Shown here: positions 8,222 to 17,724 of the stretch, piece after piece
Layout of the letters: each line of letters starts with the position of its first letter
Position numbering within the stretch: the stretch's first letter is position 1
Assembly (NCBI RefSeq): GCF_900221005.1
Contig: NZ_OBQI01000003.1
Coordinates: 1 to 64,000 of the forward strand
Source of the DNA: Blastococcus aggregatus
GTDB lineage: Bacteria; Actinomycetota; Actinomycetes; Mycobacteriales; Geodermatophilaceae
Direction of reading: 5' to 3'
DNA length: 64,000 nt
Program-made: the position numbers and the translations under genes
The notes under the pieces: model-generated
What the model was told of the DNA's origin: nothing
What the model saw: the letters and a program-made list of their open reading frames with translations, nothing else
The model's database searches: none

Positions 8222-9989
8222 GCCGGCCGCCCCGGCGCCGACCGCCGACGCCACCGGCCCCGGACGGCTGACCGAACTGCGGATCCGCGGACTGGGGGCG
8301 ATCGACGACGTCACCCTCGAGTTCGGCCCGGGCCTGACGGTGGTGACCGGTGAGACCGGCGCCGGCAAGACGATGGTCGTCACCGGGCTCACGCTGCTCT
8401 TCGGCGGTCGCGCCGATCCGGGCCGCGTCCGGGCGAACGGCCGGGCCGGGGTCGAGGGACGGCTGGCCCTGCCACCGGACTCACCGGTGTGGCAGCGCGC
8501 CGCCGACGCCGGCGCCGACCCCGACGACGACGGCAGCCTCATCCTCGCCCGCACGGTGAGCGCCGAGGGGCGCTCCCGGGCGTTCCTCGGCGGGCGGAGC
8601 GTGCCGGTCGGCGTCGTCTCCGAGCTGGCCGAGAGCCTGCTCGCCGTCCACGGGCAGACCGATCAGCTGCGCCTGTCCCGACCGGCCGAGCAGCGCCGGG
8701 CCCTGGACCGCTACGCCGGCCCGGAGCACCTGGCGCTCCTCGAGCGCTACCGCGCGGCGCACGACCGCTGGCGGACCGCGGCCGCCGAGCTCGACCGGCG
8801 CCGCACCCAGGCGCGCGAGCTGGCCCAGGCCGCCGACGTGCTGCGGCACGGGCTCGAGGAGATCGAGGCCGTGGCTCCCGAGCCCGGCGAGGACGAGGCG
8901 CTCGCCACCCAGGTGAAGCGGCTCAGCGACGCCGATGCGCTGCGCGCCGCCGCCGACGAGGCGCGCATGGCGCTGGTCGGCGACGTGACCGGCGACCTCG
9001 GCGGGGGAGAGGTGCCCCAGGACGCCACCGCCGCGCTGGCCATCGCCGAGCGCGCGCTCGCCGCGTCCGACGACCCGACCCTGGTCCTGCTCGCCCAGGA
9101 CCTCGCCGACGCCGTCGCGGTGGTGTCCGATGTCGCCGCGCAGCTCTCCGGCTACGTGGCCGACCTCGACGCCGACCCCGCCCGCCTGGCCGAGGTGCTC
9201 GACCGGCGGTCGCTGATCACCGGCCTGGTCCGCAAGTACGCCGAGGTCGGCGAGGGCGTGGCCGGGGTGCTCGCCTGGGCGGCCGACGCGGCGCACCGGC
9301 TGGCCCAGCTGGACGTCTCCGACGAGGCGCTCGAGCAGCTCGCCGCCGAGCGGGACGCCGCGCGTGCGGAGGTCGACGCGCTCGGCGCCGAGATCTCCGC
9401 CGGCCGCCGGTCGGCCGCAGACGGCTTCGCCGCCGAGGTGGGGCGCGAGCTGGCCGGGCTGGCCATGAAGAGCGCCCGCGTCTCCTTCGCCATCGACAGC
9501 CACCCCGACGAGCCCGGCCCCGAGGGCATCGACCAGGTCGCCCTGCTGCTCGCCGCGCACCCCGGCGCCCCCGCGCGCCCGGTGCACAAGGGCGCGTCGG
9601 GTGGCGAGCTCTCCCGCGTCATGCTCGCCATCGAGGTGGTCTTCGCGGGCGCCGATCCGGTGCCGGTGATGGTCTTCGACGAGGTGGACGCCGGTGTCGG
9701 CGGATCGGCCGCGGGCGAGATCGGTCGGCGGCTGGCGCAGCTGGCCCGGCAGCACCAGGTCGTCGTCGTCACCCACCTGGCGCAGGTCGCGGCCTTCGCC
9801 GACACGCACCTCGTCGTCGACAAGTCCCCGGACACCGGAGCCGGGGTCACGGCCACCGACATCCGCGCGGTCGAAGACGACGACCGGGTGCGCGAGCTGG
9901 CCCGCATGCTCTCCGGGCTGGCCGACAGCGACACCGGCCAGGCGCACGCCCGCGAGCTGCTCGCCGTCGCCGGGCAGGCGCGCCGCTGA
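8196..9989 (+). CDS. recN: DNA repair ATPase RecN
   Basis: 597 residues, SMC-like. Walker A is GETGAGKTMVV (residues about 50-60), a helical coiled-coil middle spans about 180-450, the ABC signature is SGGELSRVMLAIE, Walker B is VMVFDEVDAGVGG, and VVVVTHLAQVAAFAD is the H-loop. RecN acts early in double-strand break repair. The first 25 residues are an Ala/Pro-rich extension. The GTG start overlaps the end of nadK by 26 bases and has GGAGGGGAGG just upstream. The GTG is the longest possible start; starting later would lose only disordered residues. Confidence 0.95.
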   Translation: MAARATTAEPAAPAPTADATGPGRLTELRIRGLGAIDDVTLEFGPGLTVVTGETGAGKTMVVTGLTLLFGGRADPGRVRANGRAGVEGRLALPPDSPVWQRAADAGADPDDDGSLILARTVSAEGRSRAFLGGRSVPVGVVSELAESLLAVHGQTDQLRLSRPAEQRRALDRYAGPEHLALLERYRAAHDRWRTAAAELDRRRTQARELAQAADVLRHGLEEIEAVAPEPGEDEALATQVKRLSDADALRAAADEARMALVGDVTGDLGGGEVPQDATAALAIAERALAASDDPTLVLLAQDLADAVAVVSDVAAQLSGYVADLDADPARLAEVLDRRSLITGLVRKYAEVGEGVAGVLAWAADAAHRLAQLDVSDEALEQLAAERDAARAEVDALGAEISAGRRSAADGFAAEVGRELAGLAMKSARVSFAIDSHPDEPGPEGIDQVALLLAAHPGAPARPVHKGASGGELSRVMLAIEVVFAGADPVPVMVFDEVDAGVGGSAAGEIGRRLAQLARQHQVVVVTHLAQVAAFADTHLVVDKSPDTGAGVTATDIRAVEDDDRVRELARMLSGLADSDTGQAHARELLAVAGQARR

Positions 9990-10051
9990 CCCGTCGAGCC
10001 CGGTCGGGTGATCCGGCTTTGCACGACCGATCTCCGGGGTAGTGGTCGGCG

Positions 10052-10768
10052 GTGACCTGCTTCTCCTCGGCCGACGAGTCGGCCCACTACGGGTTTTCCG
10101 TCTGCATGCTGCTCGACCAGTACCGCGAGCAGCTCGGCTGGGAGCGGGACGGTGTCGTCGAGCTGGGCAGCGGTGACGCCACCGCCATCTCCGACGTCGT
10201 GGCCAGCCTCCCGGGGCTGCGGGTGCGCGGCTTCGACATCAGCGCCGCCTCGGTCGCGAAGGCCCGGGAGAACATCCGCGCGCGGGGGGTCGACGGCCGC
10301 TACACCGTCGAGCTGGGGGACTTCTTCGACCAGGCCGACGCCACCGGCGGCCCGCAGATCGCGACCGTGATCTCCAACCCGCCCTACATCCCCGCGCCCG
10401 ACCGCGACATCCTCATGCCCGAGCTGTGGGGCGGCGTGCACGGCAACGACCTCGTGCTGCAGCTGCTGAAGTCCGGTTACGACAACGTCATCGCCGCCGT
10501 CGCCAGCTACTCCGACCCGGTGGCCACCGTGCGCACCGCCGAGGACGCCGGATACCGCGTCGCCAACTTCCTCGCCATGGGCCTGGACTACGGCGCGTAC
10601 AGCAGCGAGCCGAAGGTCCGCGACCACATCCGCCGGCTCTGCGACGAGGGCCGCGGCTGGGCCGGGGACGACGAGTACATGGTCGCCATCGCGCTGTTCA
10701 CCCGGAACCCCGATGTACCCGGTGACCGCGCCGACCAGCTGCTGCGTTCTCTCCAGATCAATCTGTGA
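10052..10768 (+). CDS. SAM-dependent methyltransferase with NPPY motif
   Basis: 238 residues with motif I VVELGSGDATAISDVV, an acidic loop at GFDISAASVAKARENI, and NPPYIPAP near residue 110. NPPY is typical of PrmC/HemK-like and N6-adenine methyltransferases that modify amide or amino nitrogens. The PrmC N-terminal domain is missing, so the substrate is open (protein glutamine, small molecule or nucleic acid base). It has its own possible leaderless start: TAGTGG at 10040-10045 is 6 bases before the GTG. It follows recN after a 62-base gap and ends in a hairpin region. Confidence 0.8.
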   Translation: MTCFSSADESAHYGFSVCMLLDQYREQLGWERDGVVELGSGDATAISDVVASLPGLRVRGFDISAASVAKARENIRARGVDGRYTVELGDFFDQADATGGPQIATVISNPPYIPAPDRDILMPELWGGVHGNDLVLQLLKSGYDNVIAAVASYSDPVATVRTAEDAGYRVANFLAMGLDYGAYSSEPKVRDHIRRLCDEGRGWAGDDEYMVAIALFTRNPDVPGDRADQLLRSLQINL

Positions 10769-10782
10769 TCCTCCGGATCACA
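10764..10782 (+). terminator. Perfect palindrome overlapping the methyltransferase stop
   Basis: TGTGATCC and GGATCACA pair perfectly across a 3-base loop (TCC), with the TGA stop codon inside the left arm. It has no U-tract and may be part of the transcription end of this gene. Confidence 0.45.
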
Positions 10783-10885
10783 CCGCGGCCAGGAGGCGTA
10801 CCCCTGCTGCGCTGAGCACGTCCCCGGCCCTCCTCGGGGAACCCTCCGGGTCCCCGCTCGTCGGGCCGCCTCGCAGGGCGGCGCC

Positions 10886-10931
10886 AGTGATCCGCGAGGG
10901 GGACCCTTCGGGCCCGCCCTCGCGGATCACT
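10886..10931. terminator. Bidirectional terminator between convergent genes
   Basis: AGTGATCCGCGAGGG (10886-10900) is a perfect 15-bp inverted repeat of CCCTCGCGGATCACT (10917-10931), with an inner GACCC/GGGCC-type stem. It overlaps the TAG stop of the minus-strand TetR gene and lies 118 bases after the plus-strand methyltransferase, so it can serve both directions. Upstream, 10830-10885 holds further weaker GC hairpins. Confidence 0.8.
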
Positions 10932-11820
10932 ACCTCCGCTTGGCGTAGCCGGCGAGGCCAAACTGCAGGAGGGCCAGGCCGCGGCGGCCCTGGCGGCGCA
11001 GCTCGCCGGAGAGCTCCGGCCCGGTGACGCCGGCCAGCACCCGGTCGCGCGCCAGCTCCAGCAGCGACGCGTACAGCCCGAGGACGGCGTGCGCGGCGAG
11101 CCACGGCTCGACCTGCCCCGGCCACGCTCGCGTCTCCTCGGCGATGAGCCCCGCCAGCGCGTCGGTCAGCTCGCCCAGGATCTCCCGCTCCCGCACCTGC
11201 AGGGTCCGGCTGCCACGGATGACCCGCGCCATCCGGGCGACGCCGTCGGCCGCCTCCGGCGCGCCGAGCAGCCCCACCGCGGCGACGACGAAGCTGCCGG
11301 CCGCTGCCGACACGGACTCTCCGGAGGGGCGCGTGCGCACCGCGTCGAGCAGCGCCTCCCGCATGGGCGGGTCGGCGTCGAAGACCAGGCCCTCCTTCAT
11401 CGGGAAGTGGTTGAAGACGGTCTTCTCGACCACACCCGCGCGCTTGGCGATCTCGACCACGCTGACGCTGTCGAAGCCCCGCTCGGCGAACAGCTCGGCG
11501 GCCGCGTCGACGATCCGCGCCCGTGTCTCCTGGTAACGCTGCTCACGTCGGCCCGGCGCGCGGGCGCCGCGGCGCGCGGCGTCGGCGGCACCCTCGCCGC
11601 CCGCTGCACCCGGCTCTGCCGAGCCCGGCGCGCGCGATGCGGCGGAGGTCTGCTCCGTGCCGTCGTCCGCGACCTCGACGGGAGGTTCGGGCGGCGGGGG
11701 AGCGGTGGGGAACGCCCTGATCAGCGGCGAGGGGACCGACGGCGGGCGTTCGGTCTCCGGTGCCGCCGGAACGGGGGGAAGAGGGTCGGTACGGGGCACA
11801 GCGCGGGCCACTCCAGTCAC
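10930..11820 (-). CDS. TetR family transcriptional regulator with long Pro/Ala-rich N-terminus
   Basis: 296 residues. The helix-turn-helix is at about residues 100-145 (RIVDAAAELFAERGFDSVSV, then VVEKTVFNHFPMKEGL), followed by an all-helical ligand domain. It is preceded by roughly 100 disordered residues rich in Pro, Ala and Glu, unusual for TetR proteins, whose HTH normally starts near residue 10-20. The GTG at 11820 is supported by TAGCGT ending 7 bases upstream, giving a leaderless transcript. GTG codons at 11811 and 11799 are alternatives. It is divergent from steA, so it may control that operon or itself. Confidence 0.82.
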   Translation of the reverse strand: MTGVARAVPRTDPLPPVPAAPETERPPSVPSPLIRAFPTAPPPPEPPVEVADDGTEQTSAASRAPGSAEPGAAGGEGAADAARRGARAPGRREQRYQETRARIVDAAAELFAERGFDSVSVVEIAKRAGVVEKTVFNHFPMKEGLVFDADPPMREALLDAVRTRPSGESVSAAAGSFVVAAVGLLGAPEAADGVARMARVIRGSRTLQVREREILGELTDALAGLIAEETRAWPGQVEPWLAAHAVLGLYASLLELARDRVLAGVTGPELSGELRRQGRRGLALLQFGLAGYAKRR

Positions 11821-11985
11821 GGGCGCAACGCTAGTCACGAGTCGGTAACGATCCCTCGTGAGCGCCGACGCGTGCGCCGCTGGCGTGTCGCGCCACCCCT
11901 GGTGTCGCGCACTCTGCGTGACTGTCGGGTCGCACTCGCGCGTCGGTGGAACGGCCGGTCGGCCACGCGTGAAAGCATGGAGGTC

Positions 11986-13173
11986 ATGCGCATCGGCACT
12001 CTCGGACGTCGCCGGGCACAGGAGTCGGGCCCCGGGGTCAGTGGCACCGCCCGGTTGGACCGCCGCACGAAGAACCTGACCAAGCGACTGCGGCCCGGCG
12101 ACATCGCCGTCATCGACCACGTCGACATCGACCGCGTCAGCGCCGACGCCCTCGTGGGCTGCAAGGTCGCCGCCGTCGTCAACGCCGCGCCCAGCACCTC
12201 CGGCCGCTATCCCAACCTCGGCCCGGAGATCCTGGTGAACGCCGGCATCCCGCTGCTCGACGGCGTCGGGCGGGACGTCTTCGCCGCCCTGAAGGAGGGC
12301 ACCCGGGTCCGCCTGCACGAGGGGCAGCTGCTGACCGAGGACGGCACCGTCGTCGCCGAGGGGGTCGCCCAGGACGCCGAGCTCGTCGCCGCCTCCATGG
12401 CCGAGGCGCGGGCGGGGCTGTCCACCCAGCTCGAGGCGTTCGCGGCCAACACGATGGAGTACATGAAGCGCGAGCGCGCGCTGCTCCTCGACGGCGTCGG
12501 CGTGCCGGACGTGACCACGCCGATCGACGGCCGGCACGTGCTCATCGTCGTCCGGGGCTATGACTACAAGGAGGACCTGCACGCGCTGCGGTCCTACATC
12601 CGGGACTACCGGCCGGTCCTGATCGGCGTCGACGGCGGCGCCGACGCGCTCATCGAGGCCGGCTACCAGCCCGAGATGATCATCGGCGACATGGACTCGG
12701 TGAGCGACGCCTCGCTCACCTCCGGGGCTGAGGTCGTCGTGCACGCCTACCCCGACGGGCGGGCTCCGGGCCTGCCCCGGGTGCAGGAGCTCGGCGTGGA
12801 CGCCATCACCTTCCCGGCGGCCGCCACCAGCGAGGACATCGCGATGCTGCTCGCCGACGAGAAGGGCGCCAAGCTCATCGTCGCCGTCGGCACGCACGCC
12901 ACCCTCGTGGAGTTCCTGGACAAGGGACGCGGCGGCATGGCCTCCACCTTCCTGACCCGGCTGCGGCTGGGCGGCAAGCTGGTCGACGCCAAGGGCGTCA
13001 GCCGCCTCTACCGCAGCCGCATCTCCACCGCGGCGCTGGTGGTGCTGGTGCTCGCGGCGTTCGTCGCCATCGGCTCCACCCTCGCGGTGTCCTCGGCCGG
13101 ACGGGTCTACCTCGATCTGCTGCTCGACCAATGGAACAGCTTCGTGTTCTGGCTGGAGAACCTCTTCTCGTGA
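11986..13173 (+). CDS. steA: SteA-like cell envelope/division protein (TPPK-fold, membrane anchored)
   Basis: 395 residues. The middle contains a thiamine-pyrophosphokinase-like region (IGVDGGADALIEAGY, IIGDMDSVSDASL). The C-terminus has one membrane helix (about residues 347-368, STAALVVLVLAAFVAIGS) and a short tail. In Corynebacterium, SteA and SteB act together in daughter cell separation and activate a peptidoglycan hydrolase. The mycobacterial counterpart is Rv1697. It overlaps the next gene by 4 bases. The ATG at 11986 is preferred for its GGAGG 2-6 bases upstream; the in-frame ATG at 11977 is possible. Confidence 0.88.
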   Translation: MRIGTLGRRRAQESGPGVSGTARLDRRTKNLTKRLRPGDIAVIDHVDIDRVSADALVGCKVAAVVNAAPSTSGRYPNLGPEILVNAGIPLLDGVGRDVFAALKEGTRVRLHEGQLLTEDGTVVAEGVAQDAELVAASMAEARAGLSTQLEAFAANTMEYMKRERALLLDGVGVPDVTTPIDGRHVLIVVRGYDYKEDLHALRSYIRDYRPVLIGVDGGADALIEAGYQPEMIIGDMDSVSDASLTSGAEVVVHAYPDGRAPGLPRVQELGVDAITFPAAATSEDIAMLLADEKGAKLIVAVGTHATLVEFLDKGRGGMASTFLTRLRLGGKLVDAKGVSRLYRSRISTAALVVLVLAAFVAIGSTLAVSSAGRVYLDLLLDQWNSFVFWLENLFS

Positions 13174-14117
13174 TCGACTTCCGCTACCACCTGGTCTCGC
13201 TGATCGCCGTGTTCCTGGCGATCGCGCTCGGGATCGTCATCGGCACCACCCAGCTCAACGGGCCGATCCTCGACCGCCTGGAGAGACAGGTGGACTCCCT
13301 CGAGCAGGACAAGCGGGCGCTGGAGGACTCGACGCGGACCCTGCAGAGCGAGCTCGACACCTCCGACGAGTTCGAGACCGCGCTCGCCCCGGCCCTGGTC
13401 GAGGGCGCCCTGGCCGGCACCGGCGTGCTGCTGGTCGTCGCCAGCGAGGAGGTCGACTCCGACGACGTCGAGGAGGTCAGCGCGCTGATCACCCAGGCCG
13501 GCGGGAACGTCACCGGGCAGATCTCGCTGACCCCGGCCTACACCGACCCCTCGTCGGAGTCGAGTCTGCTCAGCTACGCCACCGGCTCCGGCCTGCCCGC
13601 GGGCATCACGCTGCCCGACGTCGACGACGCCGGACAGCTGGTCGGCTCCCTGCTGGCCCAGGTGCTGATGGTGCCGTCGGGCGGCGTCGCCCCCGACACC
13701 GCCGCCACGTCGTCGGTCCTCGCCGGACTGCCCGCCCTCGAGGTGCTGACCACCGACAGCGACTCGGTGAGCCCGGCCAACGTCGCCCTCGTGCTCACCG
13801 CCGACGAGTTCACCGGCGAGCAGGCGGCCGAGCGGAACGAGACCCTGATCGAGCTGCTCACCGCGCTGGACGCCGCGGGCTCGGGCGTGGTCGTCGCCGG
13901 CGACGCCGCCTCGGCCCGTGCGAACGGCCTGATCGGCGCCGTGCGCGACGACACCGGCACGTCGGCCGCCATCTCGACCGTCGACAACATCAGCTCCCCG
14001 GCCGGCCGGATCAGCACCGTGCTCGCCCTCCGCGCCGAGACCGAGGGCACCTCGGGCGCCTACGGCACCGGCGAGGACACCCAGCCGGTCCCGCCGGTCC
14101 GGTCCGACACCCCGTGA
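13170..14117 (+). CDS. steB: SteB/MctB family membrane-anchored coiled-coil protein
   Basis: 315 residues starting with the family hallmark IDFRYHLVSLIAVFLAIALG, a single N-terminal membrane helix. A coiled coil follows (RLERQVDSLEQDKRALED, about residues 35-65), then a periplasmic alpha/beta domain. In mycobacteria the orthologue Rv1698 (MctB) was described as a copper-homeostasis protein. In Corynebacterium, SteB partners SteA. No Cys or His cluster for copper is visible, so the division role fits this neighbourhood better. The GTG lies in a GTGA overlap with steA, with GGAG about 10 bases upstream. Confidence 0.88.
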   Translation: MIDFRYHLVSLIAVFLAIALGIVIGTTQLNGPILDRLERQVDSLEQDKRALEDSTRTLQSELDTSDEFETALAPALVEGALAGTGVLLVVASEEVDSDDVEEVSALITQAGGNVTGQISLTPAYTDPSSESSLLSYATGSGLPAGITLPDVDDAGQLVGSLLAQVLMVPSGGVAPDTAATSSVLAGLPALEVLTTDSDSVSPANVALVLTADEFTGEQAAERNETLIELLTALDAAGSGVVVAGDAASARANGLIGAVRDDTGTSAAISTVDNISSPAGRISTVLALRAETEGTSGAYGTGEDTQPVPPVRSDTP

Positions 14118-14962
14118 CGACGCGGCCCTCCGCCCGCAGCCGGGCCGGGCTCGTGCTCGCCGGTGCCGCGGCCGGCCGGGCCGCGCTCGCCGCCGCGAAC
14201 GCCCTCTCCGCCACGGAGGCGGGCGCCGCGTGGCGGCGCACCAACTACGCCGGCCGGCCGGTCACCCTGCTCGGCGGCCCGGCGCTCGCCGTGGCCGCCA
14301 CCGCCGGCGGGCTGCTCGGCGCCCCGGCCGGGTTGCGCGCGGCCACCGTCGTGGTCGGCGGTGTCTCCGGCCTGGTCGGCGGCTACGACGACCTCGCCGG
14401 CGCACGGCCGGAGCAGGCCCGCGACAAGGGGCTGGCCGGGCACCTGCGGGCACTGCGCGCCGGACGGGTCTCCGCGGGCGCGGTCAAGGTCGCCGGCATC
14501 GGCGCCGCCGGCGCGGTCGCCGCGTGGCTCACCACCCGAGGTCGCGGGCCGCGCGCCGTGGCCGACGCCGTCCTCACCACCGGGCTGGTCGCGGGGACCG
14601 CGAACCTGGTCAACCTGCTCGACCTGCGCCCCGGCCGCGCCGCCAAGGCCGGCGTCCTCGCGGCCGCCGCCACGGTCGGCGGGCCGGTGGGCGGCCTGGT
14701 GGCCGGCCCGCTCGGCGCCACCCTCGCGGTGCTGCCCGACGACCTGGGCGAGCGGGTGATGCTCGGCGACGCCGGGGCGAACGCGCTCGGCGCGCTGCTC
14801 GGCCTGAGGCTGGCCGCCGTGCCGTCCCGCGGCCGCCGTGCGGGGCTGCTCGGCGCGATCACCGCGCTCACGCTGGCCAGCGAGAAGGTCAGCTTCACGC
14901 GGGTCATCGAGGCCACCCCCGGCCTGCGCGACCTGGACCGGCTCGGCCGCCGGACGTCGTGA
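14114..14962 (+). CDS. MraY/WecA-like polytopic phosphoglycosyl transferase (short form)
   Basis: 282 residues, strongly hydrophobic, with about 7-8 membrane segments. Three cytoplasmic motifs recall the polyprenyl-phosphate N-acetylhexosamine-1-phosphate transferase family: GGYDDLAGARPEQARDKG (the DD pair), NLVNLLDLRPGRAAK (the N-x-x-N-x-x-D element) and MLGDAGANALGALLGL. MraY and WecA are usually near 350 residues, so this is a shortened or divergent member. It is coupled to steB by a GTGA overlap and to the flippase-like gene downstream. Expected role: loading a sugar phosphate onto a lipid carrier. Substrate unknown. Confidence 0.7.
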   Translation: MTTRPSARSRAGLVLAGAAAGRAALAAANALSATEAGAAWRRTNYAGRPVTLLGGPALAVAATAGGLLGAPAGLRAATVVVGGVSGLVGGYDDLAGARPEQARDKGLAGHLRALRAGRVSAGAVKVAGIGAAGAVAAWLTTRGRGPRAVADAVLTTGLVAGTANLVNLLDLRPGRAAKAGVLAAAATVGGPVGGLVAGPLGATLAVLPDDLGERVMLGDAGANALGALLGLRLAAVPSRGRRAGLLGAITALTLASEKVSFTRVIEATPGLRDLDRLGRRTS

Positions 14963-16581
14963 CCCGCCGCACGGTCGCCCAGGGGGTCGCCGGCGCGGCG
15001 GCGCTGATCGCCGTCCTCACCCTGCTGGCCCGCGTGGCCGGCTTCGGACGCCAGCTGGTGTTCACCAACGCGGTGGGCGCCGGCACCACCGGCGACACGT
15101 ACCAGGCGGCCAACACCGTCCCGAACATCGTCTTCGAGGTCGTCGCCGGTGGAGCGCTCGCCAGCCTCGTGGTGCCGATGCTCGCCGGAGGGATCGCGGC
15201 CGGGAACCGGGAGCAGGTGCGCCGGACGGCCTCGGCGCTGCTGGGCTGGACCCTGCTGGTCCTGACGCCGCTGGCGCTGCTCATCGCCGTGTTCGCCGGA
15301 CCGATCGCCCGGCTGCTCGGCCCCGGCGAGCCGGCGGAGGTCGACCTCGCCGCCCGGCTGCTGCTCGTCTTCGCGCCCCAGGTCGTCCTCTACGGCATCG
15401 GCATCGTGCTCGCCGGCGTCCTGCAGGCGCACCGGCACTTCGCCGCTCCCGCCGTGGCCCCGCTGCTCTCCAGCGTGGTGGTGGCCTCGGCGTACCTGCT
15501 CTTCGCGGGCATGGGCGGCAGCCGCGACGTTCCCGACCTGACCCGGTCGGCCGAGCTCGTCCTCGGCGTGGGGACGACGCTGGGCGTTGTGGCGCTGAGC
15601 CTGAGCCTGCTCGTCCCGCTGCGCCGGCTCGGCCTGGGCCTGCGGCCGTCGCTGCGCTTCCCGGTCGGCGCGGCGCCGCGGGTGCGCCGGCTGGCCGTGG
15701 CCGGCGTGCTCACCCTGGCCGGGCAGCAGCTGGTCGCCTTCGTCGCGATCCGGCTCACCGGCGGCGACGCACCCGACGGCAGCCTCGTGATCTACGGCGC
15801 CGCCCTCACGCTCTTCCTCGTCCCGTGGGCCGCGCTGGCCGTCCCCCTGGCGACGTCGGCCTACCCCGGGCTGTCCGAGCGGGCCGAGCTCGGCGACGAC
15901 GCCGGGTACGCCCGGGCGCTCGCCCCGGTCACCGCCTTCGTCGTCGCTGCCTCGGCAGGGGCCGCCGCGGTGCTGATCGCGGTGGCCGGTCCCATGGCAC
16001 GGCTCTTCCTGAGCTCCGGCTCCGACGCCGGCGTCGAGGCCCTGCGCGACACCACGATCGCCTTCGCCCCGGGGCTCGTCGGCTACGGGCTCGTCGCCGT
16101 CCTCACCCGGGCGCTGTACGCGCGTGGGCAGTGGAAGGCGCCCACCGTCTGCGTGGTCGGCGGCTGGCTGGTCGCCGTCGTCGCGGACGTCGTCCTCGCC
16201 GCCGTGCTGCCGGCCGCCGATCGCGCGGCGGCGCTCGGAGCCGGGCACACGCTCGGCGTCACCGTCGCGGGTCTGGCGCTGCTCGTCGTGGTCGCCCGAT
16301 CGGCTCCCGCGGGCTCGCTCGCCGGGCTGCCCCGCATCGGGACGACGGCGCTCGCCGCCGCAGCGGCGGCCGCGGCCGCCGGGCTCGCCCTCTCCCGGGC
16401 CCTCGGCGCGGACCCGGTACCCGACGAGGGGGTCCTCGCCGCGGTCGGCGTGGGGGTGCTGGCCGGAGCGCTCGTGCTCCTCGTCTTCCTGGCCGTCATG
16501 ATGGGGGCCGCACGCGGCCCGCTGACCGCCGCGTTCCGCGCCCTGCGCGCGCCCGACCGGCAGGAGGTGCACCGTGGCTGA
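14959..16581 (+). CDS. MurJ/MviN-like lipid-linked oligosaccharide flippase
   Basis: 540 residues with about 14 membrane helices. The N-terminal pattern LARVAGFGRQLVFTNAVGAG, then NTVPNIVFEVVAGGALASLVVPML, is that of MurJ (MOP superfamily). The protein has no cytoplasmic pseudokinase domain like the large mycobacterial MviN (Rv3910), and it lies away from the usual oriC-proximal murJ locus. It may therefore be a second MurJ-type flippase or flip a different lipid-linked sugar. It is placed between a lipid-P transferase-like gene and a glycosyltransferase, overlapping both by 4-8 bases. Confidence 0.82.
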   Translation: MTRRTVAQGVAGAAALIAVLTLLARVAGFGRQLVFTNAVGAGTTGDTYQAANTVPNIVFEVVAGGALASLVVPMLAGGIAAGNREQVRRTASALLGWTLLVLTPLALLIAVFAGPIARLLGPGEPAEVDLAARLLLVFAPQVVLYGIGIVLAGVLQAHRHFAAPAVAPLLSSVVVASAYLLFAGMGGSRDVPDLTRSAELVLGVGTTLGVVALSLSLLVPLRRLGLGLRPSLRFPVGAAPRVRRLAVAGVLTLAGQQLVAFVAIRLTGGDAPDGSLVIYGAALTLFLVPWAALAVPLATSAYPGLSERAELGDDAGYARALAPVTAFVVAASAGAAAVLIAVAGPMARLFLSSGSDAGVEALRDTTIAFAPGLVGYGLVAVLTRALYARGQWKAPTVCVVGGWLVAVVADVVLAAVLPAADRAAALGAGHTLGVTVAGLALLVVVARSAPAGSLAGLPRIGTTALAAAAAAAAAGLALSRALGADPVPDEGVLAAVGVGVLAGALVLLVFLAVMMGAARGPLTAAFRALRAPDRQEVHRG

Positions 16582-17724
16582 GCGGCCGCTCGCAGGGCGC
16601 CGGGTCGTCGAGGTGCTGGCCACCAGCGCCGGTGGCGTCGGCACCCACGTCCGTGCGCTGCTCCCGGTGCTCCGCGAGGCCGGCGCCGACGTGGGCGTCT
16701 GCGGTGCACCGGCCACCGAGGAGCTGTTCGGCTTCACCGCGACCGGAGCCGACTTCACGCCCGTCGGGATCTCCACCGGGCTGGCACCCGCCGCCGACGC
16801 CCGCGCGGTGCTGCAGCTGCGCCGCGCGCTGGCCGGGGCGGACCTCGTGCACGCGCACGGGCTGCGCGCCGGGCTGGTCGCCGCGGCCGCGCTGCGTGTT
16901 CCGGGAGGTCGAGGCCGCTCCGGGCCCCGGCCGCCGCTGGTCCTGACCCTGCACAACGCCCTGCAGGAGGGTGGCGGCCGGCTGCGCGGTGCGCTGCAGG
17001 CCCTGGAGCGGCTGACCGTGCGCGGCGCCGACCTCGTGCTCGCCGTCTCGAGCGACCTGGCCGCCAACGCCCGCCGCGCCGGCGCCCCGGACGTGCGCGT
17101 CGCCCCGGCCCTCGCCCCGCCGCTGGCGCCCGCTCAGCGCGGCCGCGCGGAGGTCCGCGCGGAGCTCGGCCTCCCCGACGGCCGCCCACTGGTGGTGGCG
17201 GTGGGCCGGTTGCACCCGCAGAAGGGCTACGACGTGCTGCTCGACGCGGTGTCCCGCTGGAGCGGCCGCGAGTCGGCACCGCTGTTCGCCGTCGCGGGGG
17301 ACGGCCCCCTGCAGGACGAGCTCGCCGCCCGGATCGCCGCCGAGCGGCTGCCGGTCGTGCTGCTCGGGCGGCGCAGCGACGTCGCCGACCTGCTCGGTGC
17401 CGCCGACGTGTGCGTGCTGCCCTCGCGGTGGGAGGGCAGCCCGTTCACCGCCCAGGAGGCGCTCCGCGCCGGCACCCCGCTGGTCTCGACCCGCGCCGGG
17501 GGGATCCCCGAGCTGGTGGGGGAGGGGGCGGTCCTGGTGCCCGTCGGCGACGCCGCCGCGCTCGCCGACGCCCTGGAGCACGTGCTCACCGACCCGGCGC
17601 ACGCCGCCGCCCTCGCCGAGGCCGGCCGTCGGCAGGCGTCGCAGTGGCCGGACGATGCGGGCGCCGGCCGCCGCGTGGCCGCCGTCTACCGCGAGCTGCT
17701 GGGCGCGCCGGCAGCCGGGTCCCG

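Noticed and set aside
10764..10782. TGTGATCC palindrome considered as a CRP site
   Set aside because: The half sites are 9 rather than 6 bases apart and overlap a stop codon in a terminator region.
14959..16581. Naming this gene murJ outright
   Set aside because: Its locus differs from the usual oriC-proximal murJ and it lacks the mycobacterial pseudokinase part; the substrate could differ.
14383..17067. 894-codon antisense frame over the MraY-like, MurJ-like and GT4 genes
   Set aside because: It runs across several genes with clear motifs on the plus strand; it is a product of high GC content.
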